Assembly (NCBI GenBank): GCA_903904515.1 | Contig: CAIVCR010000049.1 | Location: forward strand, 1-64,000 | DNA length: 64,000 nucleotides | Reading direction: 5' to 3' | DNA from: an uncultured Bacteroidia bacterium | GTDB lineage: Bacteria > Bacteroidota > Bacteroidia > Bacteroidales > Prolixibacteraceae | Part shown: positions 55,873 through 64,000 of the stretch, piece by piece | Layout: each line of letters opens with the position of its first letter | Position numbering within the stretch: position 1 is the stretch's first letter | Notes under the pieces: generated by a model | Seen by the model: only the letters and a program-made list of their open reading frames with translations | What the model was told of the DNA's origin: nothing | Databases searched by the model: none | Translations under genes and position numbers: made by a program

Positions 55873-56012
55873 CTACTGGCAACTGGCTACTGACTACTTG
55901 CTGCATGCTACTGGCAACCGGCGAGTGCGTTTCGCTGGAAATTGATTATTTGAGTTTGGCATTATTAGCATTGTTCCGGAACCCGTTACGATTAACTGAA
56001 ATCTAATTACCT

Positions 56013-56268
56013 CATTTTCAAATTAGCCCATTTTCACATTGGCCCATTAGCACATTGGCCCATTAGCACATTGGCCCATTAGCACATTGGCACATTGGCC
56101 CATTAGCACATTGGCCCATTAGCACATTGGCCCATTAGCACATTGGCACATTGGCCCATTAGCACATTGGCACATTGGCCCATTAGCACATTGGCACATT
56201 GGCCCATTAGCACATTGGCACATTGGCCCATTAGCACATTGGCACATTAGCACATTGGCACATTGGCA
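56013..56268. repeat. Minisatellite: 32 phased copies of an 8-bp unit
   Basis: From 56013 to 56268 the sequence divides without a phase break into 32 units of 8 bp. Apart from three divergent units at the left end (cattttca, aattagcc, cattttca) all are cattggcc, cattagca or cattggca, giving consensus CATTRGCM. The array runs up to two bases before the stop codon of the flavoprotein gene. Units are not divisible by three, so it is not coding. Confidence 0.95.
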
Positions 56269-56270
56269 CA

Positions 56271-57749
56271 TTATTCTGGTTTCCATTCAGTTATCTTGAT
56301 CAACGAAGGGAAAGCTTTCGGTTTATAGATCGATTGATTGTAAAAAATCCGGATACACTCCTGAATACCTTCTGTAATACTTGGATGAGGGTGAATGCTT
56401 TGGAGAACTTCGTGAAGCCGGATATCTGAATTGATCAGATAGGCAATTGAAACAATAAAGGCTGAAGCCTGGGGTCCGGCAGCGCGCATTCCCAGGATTT
56501 TTTCACTTCCGTCGTTACTTACGATAATCTTTACAAATCCTTTGGTACTGCGCATCGCAATGGCCCTGTTCACCAGTTCATTCGAATAGTAGATCGCCTT
56601 GTAAGGAATTTTCTGGTCTCTTAAGATCTTCTCATTTGCCCCTACAGATGCCAGTTCAGGTTTGAAAAACATGAGCGTTGGCATATAGGAGTAGTCCAGC
56701 GGTAAGGCCGATTTTCCGTAAATTGCCTCCACGATAAATCTTCCCTGTTCTTCAGCTACGCCATATAATGCTTTTTGTCCGGTTACATCCCCGGCTGCGA
56801 AGATGTTACACCCTTTAAAATCCCCGATTGCACACTCCTCATTGATATGAAGAAACCCTTTTACATTGGGTTTGATGGCTACATTCTCAAGGCCCATACC
56901 TTTGGTGTTAGCGTCGCGGCCGATGGAAACAAGAATAATATCAACCTCCACGACCTGACTGTGGCCATCATCATAATCAAGAATCACCTGCAAATGATCT
57001 TTCGCTTTTCGCACATTGCGTAATGTAGCTGTATGGTGTATTATTACGCCGTTCCTTTCTAAATTATTCGATACAAAATCACTCACGTCATCATCTTCAA
57101 AGGGGATTACCCGATGTGCCTTGTCTAATAAGTGCACCTCAGTCTGTTTGAAGTTCGAAAATATCGTTGCAAATTCACAACCGATGATTCCCGAGCCCAG
57201 GATCATCATCCGTTCAGGGAACCGATCCAGATTTAGCAACCCGTCTGAGTCGAAGATTTGTTTCTGATCAACCGGCAATTCGGGCAATTCGCGTGGCTTT
57301 GAACCGGTGGCAATTATAATATACTCAGCTTCAATGGTTTCTGCTCCGTTCTCACCTTCAATCCGGAGGGTGTTTCGATCCAGAAATTTGGCGAATCCAC
57401 GCTTGTAGGTTATTGTACCTTCCCCCGTATTATTGGTTGAAAATGATTCGATCTGTGACAACATTTGGTACTGCTTGGTTTTGGCAGCAGCAAAAACAGT
57501 TTTTTTCACCATGTTATAGTCGACCTGCAATCCTGAAGCCCGATAACCTCTGTCGACAGCTGCGGCAATTGAATAATCGACGGACAACTCCCACATAGTT
57601 TTGGAGGTTAGCGGTCCATTCATAATTCCTGTTCCTCCGATGTGCCCGGCCTCAATCAGACAGACATTTTTTCCGAAATCAACTGCTCTCATGGTTGCAG
57701 CAAAACCACCCGGACCGCTACCTATGATAGCCAGATCGTATTTTGTCAT
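56271..57749 (-). CDS. Dihydrolipoamide-dehydrogenase-like flavoprotein without redox cysteines
   Basis: A 492-residue class-I pyridine nucleotide-disulfide oxidoreductase by fold: FAD motif IIGSGPGGFAATM (8-20), NAD(P) motif MILGSGIIGCEFATIF near 182-197, second FAD motif IFAAGDVTGQK near 310, and the C-terminal HPHPSITEG with the His/Glu pair near 460. The active-site segment that normally reads GGTCxNxGCxPSK is GGTGIMNGPLTSK (38-50), so both redox cysteines are absent. It cannot work as a lipoamide dehydrogenase; a transhydrogenase- or diaphorase-like electron transfer is more likely. It stands alone, divergent from the propionate operon. Confidence 0.9.
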   Translation of the reverse strand: MTKYDLAIIGSGPGGFAATMRAVDFGKNVCLIEAGHIGGTGIMNGPLTSKTMWELSVDYSIAAAVDRGYRASGLQVDYNMVKKTVFAAAKTKQYQMLSQIESFSTNNTGEGTITYKRGFAKFLDRNTLRIEGENGAETIEAEYIIIATGSKPRELPELPVDQKQIFDSDGLLNLDRFPERMMILGSGIIGCEFATIFSNFKQTEVHLLDKAHRVIPFEDDDVSDFVSNNLERNGVIIHHTATLRNVRKAKDHLQVILDYDDGHSQVVEVDIILVSIGRDANTKGMGLENVAIKPNVKGFLHINEECAIGDFKGCNIFAAGDVTGQKALYGVAEEQGRFIVEAIYGKSALPLDYSYMPTLMFFKPELASVGANEKILRDQKIPYKAIYYSNELVNRAIAMRSTKGFVKIIVSNDGSEKILGMRAAGPQASAFIVSIAYLINSDIRLHEVLQSIHPHPSITEGIQECIRIFYNQSIYKPKAFPSLIKITEWKPE

Positions 57750-57961
57750 ATTTTATCATGATTATGAATAAGCAAACATACAAAAGATTAAGAAAGTTCA
57801 TAGATAGTTGGTTACAATTATCAGGAGTTTATTTTGAAATCAAAAATTTCAAATATTTTAGTCGATATTTTGAAAAAATAAGATTTTAACGGCTTAAGTT
57901 CTTTTTCTGTTGGGTATTAATATTTAATTTAGCAGCGTATTAAAATCAATTATTTTATCAT

Positions 57962-59272
57962 ATGAAGCAAGTCAGGTATGTTACGGCAGAAGAAGCGGTT
58001 AAGGTGATCAAATCTGGTGACCGGGTTCATTTAAGTAGCGTTGCAGTTACCCCACACCGGTTAATCAAAGCAATGGTTGAGCGCGGACGCGCCGGAGAAC
58101 TTTATGATATCAAAATTCAGCATCTTCATATTGAAGGTATTGTTGAATATGGAAACCCTGAATTTGAAGGGATTTTCAATACTCAGCAATTTTTTGTTGG
58201 CGCCAACCTGCGTAAGCAAACTCAGGCAGGTTACGCTGATTATATTCCGGTTTTCCTCAGTGAGACTCAAAAATTAATCCGTGAAGGGTATCTGAAAGTC
58301 AATGTTGCATTGATTATGGTTTCCCTGCCAGACAAACATGGCTATGTTTCACTCGGAACCTCAGTTGATGCGACCTTGGCAGCAGTTGAATGTGCGGATG
58401 TAGTCATAGCACTGGTTAATCCCAATGTTCCCCGCGCCTGGGGAGATGCAATGATCCGCCTTGATCAGATCGATATTTTTGTTGAAGATGATGCTCCGCT
58501 TTATGCTCATAAACTTGAACCTTTGTCTGATATTGACATAGCTATCGGTAAAAATGTTGCAGCTTTAATAGAAGATGGGGCATGTTTGCAAATGGGAATA
58601 GGTGGAATTCCGAATGCTGTTCTTTCCCAACTTGGAAATCATAAAAATCTGGGTGTTCATACAGAGATGTTTGCTGACGGAATCCTCCCTCTGGTCGAAA
58701 AAGGTATTGTAACCGGAAGTATGAAAAGTATAGACAAGGGGAAGATGGTTGCCTCGTTTTTGATGGGTTCAAAAGAATTATATGATTTTGTTGACGATAA
58801 TCCGCTGGTTGCCATGATGGATGTTGGTCATACCAATAATGTTGCAGTGATTCGCAAACTCGACCGTGTAACTGCCATTAATTCCGCTTTGGCTATCGAT
58901 TTAACCGGACAGGTTTGTGCCGATTCAATCGGGATTAAACATTATTCCGGAGTTGGCGGTCAGATAGACTTTATTCGTGGGGCTGGTCACTCGTTCCGTG
59001 GAAGGCCGATTATCGCCATGCCTTCGGTAACCGAAAAGGGGTTGTCTAAAATCAGCCCGACACTGATTGAAGGCTCAGGTGTTGTCTCAACCCGTGCTAA
59101 TATTCACTGGGTAGTGACCGAGTTTGGCGCCGTAAACCTCTATGGTAAAACATTGCAGGAGAGGGCGAAATTGCTGATCTCAATTGCCCATCCAAACCAC
59201 CATGAAGCACTCGATAAGGCTGCCTTTGAACGGTTTGGTCCCCATTACCGATTCATTCCGGTTTCGAAATAA
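57962..59272 (+). CDS. CoA transferase of the acetyl-CoA hydrolase/transferase family
   Basis: A 436-residue enzyme with the family's two Rossmann-like halves. Catalytic Glu235 lies in GVHTEMFADG, where the acyl-glutamyl-CoA forms, and the CoA-binding segments are MGIGGIPNAVL near 214-224 and YSGVGGQIDFIRGA near 330-343. Family members include 4-hydroxybutyrate and butyryl/propionyl CoA transferases. As first gene of the decarboxylase operon, 35 bp before the epimerase gene, a propionyl-CoA:succinate or propionyl-CoA:acetate activity is the best guess. Confidence 0.9.
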   Translation: MKQVRYVTAEEAVKVIKSGDRVHLSSVAVTPHRLIKAMVERGRAGELYDIKIQHLHIEGIVEYGNPEFEGIFNTQQFFVGANLRKQTQAGYADYIPVFLSETQKLIREGYLKVNVALIMVSLPDKHGYVSLGTSVDATLAAVECADVVIALVNPNVPRAWGDAMIRLDQIDIFVEDDAPLYAHKLEPLSDIDIAIGKNVAALIEDGACLQMGIGGIPNAVLSQLGNHKNLGVHTEMFADGILPLVEKGIVTGSMKSIDKGKMVASFLMGSKELYDFVDDNPLVAMMDVGHTNNVAVIRKLDRVTAINSALAIDLTGQVCADSIGIKHYSGVGGQIDFIRGAGHSFRGRPIIAMPSVTEKGLSKISPTLIEGSGVVSTRANIHWVVTEFGAVNLYGKTLQERAKLLISIAHPNHHEALDKAAFERFGPHYRFIPVSK

Positions 59273-59307
59273 ATTTATTCAACATATATCCAAAAATTTA
59301 ATTTGAT

Positions 59308-59709
59308 ATGAATGTATCACATATTGAGCATATTGGTATAGCAGTTACGAGCCTTGAAACTGCAATTCCCTATTACGAAACCCTGTTAGGGACAAAATGC
59401 TATGCAACGGAGGTTGTTGCAGACCAAAAGGTTAAAACTGCCTTTTTCAAGGTGGGGCAGACAAAAATCGAACTACTTGAGTCAACAGATCCTGAAGGGC
59501 CAATCGGCAAATTTCTGGAGAAAAAAGGTCCTGGAGTTCACCATCTTGCCTTTGCAGTTGATGATGTAAACAGCGCCCTTCAACAGGCGAGCGATGCAGG
59601 AATTCAATTGATTGATAAGCAGGCACGGAAAGGGGCAGAAGGGTTAAATATTGGCTTTTTACATCCGAAATCAACCTTAGGGGTACTTACAGAACTTTGC
59701 AGTGAATAG
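59308..59709 (+). CDS. mce: Methylmalonyl-CoA epimerase
   Basis: A 133-residue protein of the VOC (glyoxalase) fold with the metal ligands in HIEHIGIAV (His in the first strand), GVHHLAFAVDDV near 71-82 and the C-terminal Glu in GVLTELCSE. KTAFFKVGQTKIELLE matches the middle strands. It interconverts the two stereoisomers of methylmalonyl-CoA so that the mutase product can be decarboxylated. It lies between the CoA transferase and the decarboxylase alpha gene. Confidence 0.96.
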   Translation: MNVSHIEHIGIAVTSLETAIPYYETLLGTKCYATEVVADQKVKTAFFKVGQTKIELLESTDPEGPIGKFLEKKGPGVHHLAFAVDDVNSALQQASDAGIQLIDKQARKGAEGLNIGFLHPKSTLGVLTELCSE

Positions 59710-59739
59710 TTCACAGTTAAATATATAATTAATAGTACG

Positions 59740-61299
59740 ATGAGCAATCAGGACAAGATCAAAAATTTGATTGACCTTCGTGCGGAGGCCAAACTTGGCG
59801 GTGGGGCGAAAAGAGTGGATGCGCAACACACCAAAGGTAAATTAACCGCACGCGAACGTATTGACTTATTACTCGACGAAGGGAGCTTTGAAGAGTTTGA
59901 CATGTTTGTTACCCATCGCTGTACCAATTTCGGCATGGAGAAGACTAAATTTATGAGTGATGGCGTTGTTACCGGTAGGGGTACCATCGATGGCCGCACA
60001 ATTTTTATCTTCTCTCAGGATTTCACAGTATTTGGTGGCTCACTTTCAGAAACTTTTGCCCAGAAGATTTGTAAGGTCATGGATATGGCAATGAAGGTTG
60101 GTGCACCTTGCGTTGGCATCAATGATTCCGGTGGGGCCCGTATCCAGGAAGGTGTTACCGCATTGGCCGGATATGCCGAGATTTTTCAGCGAAATATCAT
60201 GGCCTCAGGGGTAATTCCGCAGATCTCTGCAATCTTTGGACCTTGCGCAGGAGGTGCAGTCTATTCGCCTGCTTTAACCGACTTTATTGTCATGAGCAAA
60301 GATACCAGTTATATGTTTGTAACCGGCCCAAAGGTGGTTAAGACAGTTACTGGTGAAATTGTTACTGACGAACAGCTGGGTGGTGCAATCGTTCACGGAA
60401 CCAAATCGGGAGTCACCCATTTTGTCTCTGATTCTGAGCAGGAGGGGTTATTACTTATCCGGAAATTGCTTTCATTCCTTCCTCAAAATAACCTTGAAGA
60501 TCCACCAATTGCTCCATGCAATGATCCAATCGATCGCCTCGATGATAACCTAAACGATATTATCCCTGAAAACCCAAATAAACCCTACGATGTTAAAGAT
60601 GTGATCCACTCCATTGTAGACTATGGTGAATTTATGGAAGTTCACCGGAACTATGCCCAGAATATTGTTGTTGGCTTTGCCCGTTTTAATGGTATGCCCG
60701 TAGGAATCGTTGCCAATCAACCTTCTTATCTGGCGGGTGTATTGGATATTAATGCCTCCAGAAAAGCTGCCCGATTTATCCGTTTTTGCGATGCCTTCAA
60801 TGTTCCGCTTGTAACTCTCGAGGATGTTCCGGGATTTTTGCCAGGAACAGCTCAGGAATATGGTGGAATTATTATCCATGGTGCAAAACTTTTATTTGCC
60901 TATGGGGAAGCTACGGTACCAAAGATTACAGTAATTCTTCGGAAAGCTTATGGTGGTGCCTATTGTGTGATGAGCTCCAAACATCTGCGCGGCGACATCA
61001 ATTATGCCTGGCCACAGGCTGAAATTGCCGTTATGGGACCTAAAGGTGCCATAGAAGTGTTAAGGAGTAAACAAATTGCCGGTTTACCCGATGATGCAGC
61101 ACGGGCTGAGTTTATTGCAAAAGCTGAAGCTGAATATAAACAGGAGTTTGCAAATCCTTACAATGCTGCACGTTATGGCTACATTGATGATGTTATCGAA
61201 CCTCGTAATACCCGGTTCCGCATCATTCGTGCACTCCAGTCACTGGCCACGAAGAAGGATACAATGCCTGCCAAGAAACATTCAAACCTTCCGCTTTAA
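59740..61299 (+). CDS. mmdA: Methylmalonyl-CoA decarboxylase alpha subunit (carboxyltransferase)
   Basis: A 519-residue carboxyltransferase of the propionyl-CoA carboxylase beta / MmdA family. Motifs: [20 protein letters not shown] near 28-47, [26 protein letters not shown] near 126-138 (acyl-CoA half) and [18 protein letters not shown] near 404-421 (carboxybiotin half). It moves CO2 from methylmalonyl-CoA to biotin on the carrier protein. The adjacent beta-type pump genes mark it as a decarboxylase subunit instead of a carboxylase one. Confidence 0.95.
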   Translation: MSNQDKIKNLIDLRAEAKLGGGAKRVDAQHTKGKLTARERIDLLLDEGSFEEFDMFVTHRCTNFGMEKTKFMSDGVVTGRGTIDGRTIFIFSQDFTVFGGSLSETFAQKICKVMDMAMKVGAPCVGINDSGGARIQEGVTALAGYAEIFQRNIMASGVIPQISAIFGPCAGGAVYSPALTDFIVMSKDTSYMFVTGPKVVKTVTGEIVTDEQLGGAIVHGTKSGVTHFVSDSEQEGLLLIRKLLSFLPQNNLEDPPIAPCNDPIDRLDDNLNDIIPENPNKPYDVKDVIHSIVDYGEFMEVHRNYAQNIVVGFARFNGMPVGIVANQPSYLAGVLDINASRKAARFIRFCDAFNVPLVTLEDVPGFLPGTAQEYGGIIIHGAKLLFAYGEATVPKITVILRKAYGGAYCVMSSKHLRGDINYAWPQAEIAVMGPKGAIEVLRSKQIAGLPDDAARAEFIAKAEAEYKQEFANPYNAARYGYIDDVIEPRNTRFRIIRALQSLATKKDTMPAKKHSNLPL

Positions 61300-61311
61300 A
61301 ATTGAGTAATT

Positions 61312-61740
61312 ATGCTAAAAAATAAATTGAGTATTTTAAAGCTGATTGCCCTTGTTCTCCTTTGCCTTGGAATAAGTAATGTCAATGCCCAGAATTCGAA
61401 AGATTTGCTCTTTCGCGATTCAAATGGAGTGGGAGCAATCATGCCAGCATTTATTTTCGTTTTTTTGGCCTTGTTGTTATTGTATTTTTTGTTTAAAGTC
61501 ATAGGTTACATTATGACAATTGATGCCAGAAAAGCTAAAAAATTGTTGGAGGCTTCTTCCCCCGGCTTGGCTAAGGAAAGATTATCAGGTGAAGTCAATG
61601 CTGCTATTGTAATGGCATTGTACTTGCATTGGAATGAGTTACATGATCTGGAGGATCCTGTAATTACCATGACCAAAGTGTCACGTACTTACTCACCATG
61701 GAGTTCAAAAATTTATGGATTAAGAAAATCACCCAGATAA
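61312..61740 (+). CDS. OadG-type small membrane subunit of the decarboxylase
   Basis: A 142-residue protein with an N-terminal hydrophobic segment ending NVNAQ (likely signal or anchor, about 8-27) and a membrane helix at about 43-66 (AIMPAFIFVFLALLLLYFLF). The C-terminal half is soluble, with GEVNAAIVMALYLHWNEL near 90-108 as in OadG/MmdD proteins of Bacteroidota. It tethers the alpha and biotin subunits to the beta pump. It starts 12 bp after mmdA. Confidence 0.85.
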   Translation: MLKNKLSILKLIALVLLCLGISNVNAQNSKDLLFRDSNGVGAIMPAFIFVFLALLLLYFLFKVIGYIMTIDARKAKKLLEASSPGLAKERLSGEVNAAIVMALYLHWNELHDLEDPVITMTKVSRTYSPWSSKIYGLRKSPR

Positions 61741-61752
61741 AGCGGACTGAAA

Positions 61753-62196
61753 ATGAAAAAATTTAAGTTTAAAATTAATGGTAATCAGTACAATGCAGAG
61801 GTGCTAAGTATTGAAGATAATATTGCAGAGGTCGAAATCAATGGTACTAAATACAGTGTAGAAGTTGATAAAGATATGCAACCTGTAAAAACCCCAAAAT
61901 TGGTGCGAAGCATTTCAGTACCTTCAACGGATGCACATCCTTCGGTGGCAAAAACCAGCAGTCCTTCAGCTCCCAAAGGTGGCGGAACAATTAAATCGCC
62001 GCTTCCAGGGGTCATTCTGGAGCTCTTTGTAAAGGTAGGTGATGTTGTGAAAATTGGACAACGTCTGCTGGTGCTTGAAGCTATGAAGATGGAAAACAAT
62101 ATTGAAGCTGATAAGGCCGGAAAGATTGTCTCCATTTCCAAGAACAAAGGAGATTCGGTAATGGAAGGTGATGTATTAATTGTGATTGGAGAATAA
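61753..62196 (+). CDS. mmdC: Biotin carboxyl carrier subunit of the decarboxylase
   Basis: A 147-residue protein. The N-terminal 50 residues are small strands (FKFKINGNQYNAEVLSI), then there is a Pro/Ser-rich flexible linker (about 52-78), then a biotinyl domain (IKSPLPGVILELFVKVGDVV) with biotin on Lys112 of EAMKMEN. It carries CO2 from the carboxyltransferase to the membrane beta subunit. It is 12 bp after the small subunit gene and 2 bp before the beta gene. Confidence 0.93.
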   Translation: MKKFKFKINGNQYNAEVLSIEDNIAEVEINGTKYSVEVDKDMQPVKTPKLVRSISVPSTDAHPSVAKTSSPSAPKGGGTIKSPLPGVILELFVKVGDVVKIGQRLLVLEAMKMENNIEADKAGKIVSISKNKGDSVMEGDVLIVIGE

Positions 62197-62198
62197 TC

Positions 62199-63359
62199 AT
62201 GGAAAATTCAGGTTCTCTAACTTTAATCATGGGACAACTGAGTCAGTTTTTTCAATATACTGCTTTTGCTAATTTAACGATTGGCAATCTGTTGATGATT
62301 CTGATCGGTGTGTTTTTTATCTACCTGGCCATTGTCCGTGAGTATGAGCCGATGGTACTGGTTCCGATTGGATTCGGGATGCTAATTGGGAATATCGCTT
62401 TTCATCCTGGACTTCAAATAGGGGTATTTGAAAGTGGAAGTGCATTTAATTTCCTCTATCTTGGGGTTCTTAAGGGAATTTATCCCTCCCTGATATTCCT
62501 GGGAATTGGTGCAATGACCGACTTTTCTGCCCTTATCTCCAATCCCAAGTTGATTCTAATTGGTATTGCAACTCAATTGGGTATTTTCAGCGCCTATCTA
62601 TTCGCAATTCAACTTGGATTTACACCTTCAGAAGCTGGAGCAATTGGTATTATCGGCGGTTCAGATGGTCCCACGGCCATGTTCCTCTCATCAAAACTTG
62701 CTCCTGATCTGATTGGAGCCATTGTGGTTTCAGCATACGCTTACATGGCATTAATCCCCATACTTCAGCCGACTATCATGAAATTTCTGACTACCAGTAA
62801 AGAACGGGTGATCAGGATGAAGCCCCTACGGATGGTTTCACAGCGGGAAAAAATTCTCTTTCCGATAGCCGGGTTATTGTTGACCTGTCTGCTTGTTCCT
62901 GCTGCTCTTCCTCTTCTTGGGATGTTATTCTTTGGTAATCTGCTAAAAGAGAGTACAGTAACAAAAAGGTTGGCTGAAACAGCAAAAGGTCCAATTATAG
63001 ACATTGTCACAATTCTGATTGGTTTGACAGTTGGAGCATCGACACAGGCTTCAACATTTCTTACCGTTAAGACTTTGGATATCTTTGTTCTGGGAGCAGT
63101 ATCTGTTGTGATTGCTACAATCGGAGGCGTGTTATTTGTCAAAATAATGAACATCTTCCTCAAAGAGGGAAATAAGGTTAACCCGCTGATTGGTAATGCA
63201 GGTGTGGCTGCCATACCAGGCAGTGCACGGATTTCACAGGTGGTAGGTTTAAAATATGATAAGACAAACCACCTGCTGATGCATGCTGTCGGTCCGAATG
63301 CTGCCGGAATTATTGGCAGCGCTATTGCCGCCGGTATTTTACTGAGCTTTCTTTATTAG
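62199..63359 (+). CDS. mmdB: Sodium-pumping decarboxylase beta subunit
   Basis: A 386-residue membrane protein with about ten helices and the signature of OadB/MmdB: PSLIFLGIGAMTDFSALI near 97-114, IGIIGGSDGPTAMFLSSK near 149-166 with the essential Asp of SDGPT, and GNAGVAAIPGSARISQVVG near 331-349. It decarboxylates carboxybiotin and pumps Na+ out of the cell, conserving energy from propionate formation. It is the last gene of the operon, followed by a terminator. Confidence 0.96.
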   Translation: MENSGSLTLIMGQLSQFFQYTAFANLTIGNLLMILIGVFFIYLAIVREYEPMVLVPIGFGMLIGNIAFHPGLQIGVFESGSAFNFLYLGVLKGIYPSLIFLGIGAMTDFSALISNPKLILIGIATQLGIFSAYLFAIQLGFTPSEAGAIGIIGGSDGPTAMFLSSKLAPDLIGAIVVSAYAYMALIPILQPTIMKFLTTSKERVIRMKPLRMVSQREKILFPIAGLLLTCLLVPAALPLLGMLFFGNLLKESTVTKRLAETAKGPIIDIVTILIGLTVGASTQASTFLTVKTLDIFVLGAVSVVIATIGGVLFVKIMNIFLKEGNKVNPLIGNAGVAAIPGSARISQVVGLKYDKTNHLLMHAVGPNAAGIIGSAIAAGILLSFLY

Positions 63360-63380
63360 CCATAACGATTATAAAAGTAA

Positions 63381-63411
63381 GCGATCTTTGAAAAAGGGTC
63401 GCTTTTTTTTT
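63381..63411 (+). terminator. Intrinsic terminator of the decarboxylase operon
   Basis: gcgatc (63381-63386) pairs with ggtcgc (63397-63402) around a 10-base loop, followed by nine T. It lies about 20 bp after the beta subunit stop. Confidence 0.85.
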
Positions 63412-63449
63412 ATACCTTCACCTCATCAACCCCCTTAAAATTAACTCGA

Positions 63450-64000
63450 ATGAAAAATGTAGTTATTCTATTTTCTCTGTTCTTTATCTCCCTGAATTTG
63501 TTCGCTCAATCAGATAACAAAGCGACAGAACAAAAAAAGCTTAATGTTTTGGTTTTTTCAAAAACAGTTGGTTTTCGTCACACCTCTATTCCAGCTGGAA
63601 TTAAAGCAATTACAACACTTGGACAGCAGAAAGGGTGGGCAGTTACTGCTACAGAAGATCCAACACTATTCACAGCTGAATTTCTTGCCAAATTTGATGT
63701 CTGTATATTTCTCAATCCAACGATGAATGTTCTTGATGAAGCACAGGAAAAGGCATTTACTGCGTTTATCAGAAGTGGAAAAGGTTTTGTCGGAATTCAT
63801 GCAGCTGCCGATTGTGAGTATGACTGGAAGTGGTATGGAGAACTGAATGGTGCCTTTTTCAAGACACATCCCCCTTATCAGCTGGCCACTATTAATATCG
63901 AAAATACGAACCACCCCGCCATGAAACCCTTCGTCGGGATGAAAACATTTACTGTGGAGGATGAGTTTTATACGTATAAGGAAAATCCCAGGGGAAAAGT
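63450..64000 (+). CDS. Exported ThuA-like protein, 3' end outside window
   Basis: 184 codons are seen from the ATG at 63450. A signal peptide (MKNVVILFSLFFISLNLFAQ) is followed by a ThuA-like (trehalose-utilisation, glutamine-amidotransferase-like) domain: NVLVFSKTVGFRHTSIPAGI, FLNPTMNVLDEAQEKAF and GFVGIHAAADCEYDWKWYG. The family's HTSI and GIHAAAD segments are both present. Such proteins in Bacteroidota are often linked to carbohydrate breakdown; the enzymatic role is not settled. The remainder, possibly including a second domain, is beyond the edge. Confidence 0.9.
   Translation, partial: MKNVVILFSLFFISLNLFAQSDNKATEQKKLNVLVFSKTVGFRHTSIPAGIKAITTLGQQKGWAVTATEDPTLFTAEFLAKFDVCIFLNPTMNVLDEAQEKAFTAFIRSGKGFVGIHAAADCEYDWKWYGELNGAFFKTHPPYQLATINIENTNHPAMKPFVGMKTFTVEDEFYTYKENPRGK

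Larger units (their letters stand above)
55748..56270. other. Repeat-rich gene-free gap between purL and the flavoprotein gene
   Basis: This 523-bp gap has no supported gene; an open frame at 55763-55945 on the plus strand is made mostly of the 14-bp repeat. It holds the purL promoter, a 14-bp repeat, about 85 bp of plain sequence and a long 8-bp repeat array. Confidence 0.8.

Noticed and set aside
55763-55945. Small protein on the plus strand in the purL gap
   Set aside because: Its frame is made almost entirely of the 14-bp repeat and gives a low-complexity peptide. It has no promoter.
56013-56268. CRISPR array
   Set aside because: The unit is only 8 bp, with no spacers and no cas genes nearby; it is a simple minisatellite.
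62765-63214. A 149-codon minus-strand frame inside the decarboxylase beta gene
   Set aside because: It is antisense to a well-supported membrane protein and has no recognisable domain.

Overview
The window looks like chromosomal DNA of an anaerobic or fermentative member of the Bacteroidota, probably of the Bacteroidales/Marinilabiliales type. The reasons are: Bacteroidota-typical families (DUF4293, LptD-like protein, pyrB-pyrI pair, a coiled-coil gene next to zapA), promoters that fit the TAnnTTTG -7 element, little sign of Shine-Dalgarno sequences, and a sodium-pumping methylmalonyl-CoA decarboxylase operon of the kind used for propionate formation. No rRNA, tRNA, CRISPR array or transposase gene was found.

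Positions 1-27827 form one long minus-strand cluster for a cell-surface polysaccharide. In order of transcription it holds a stand-alone receiver protein, a sugar-phosphate transferase with a degenerate receiver domain, a half-length TolC-type protein, a Wzz/GumC-type protein with an inserted LysM domain and a degraded kinase domain, two large hybrid histidine kinases, a flippase, a polymerase/ligase, two GT2 enzymes, a membrane O-acyltransferase, two GT4 enzymes, a hexapeptide acetyltransferase, and a two-module nonribosomal peptide synthetase (NRPS) that runs off the left edge inside its thioesterase. The NRPS begins with only the C-terminal lobe of a condensation domain. The arrangement suggests a polysaccharide with a peptide or amino-acid decoration, or a peptide made under the same control; this is inference. 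Three intergenic spots in this cluster carry small palindromes or tandem repeats.

Positions 28265-33571 (minus) hold a small exported protein and three cell-wall or peptide-handling genes: a C69 peptidase, anmK and an M23 peptidase. Positions 33697-35967 (plus) are a coiled-coil protein, zapA and rny, with a strongly folded RNA element between zapA and rny. Positions 36018-42527 contain housekeeping genes, mostly minus: a SirB1-type protein, a nucleoside phosphorylase, DUF4293 (plus), a GAF protein, pyrI, pyrB, a YigZ protein and dnaA. Positions 42867-48840 are envelope genes: an MCE/MlaD-type protein and an N-acetylmuramoyl-L-alanine amidase that share the same type of C-terminal SPOR-like domain, a divergent LptD-like protein with a TTG start, and an HD-domain protein. 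A very long Sel1-repeat protein, a small Dabb protein and purL follow.

Between purL and the next gene lies a repeat-rich gap: a 14-bp repeat next to the purL promoter and 32 phased copies of an 8-bp unit. Next is a dihydrolipoamide-dehydrogenase-like flavoprotein without the redox cysteines. Positions 57962-63359 (plus) are a propionate module: CoA transferase, methylmalonyl-CoA epimerase, and the decarboxylase alpha, small membrane, biotin-carrier and beta subunits. A ThuA-like exported protein runs off the right edge.
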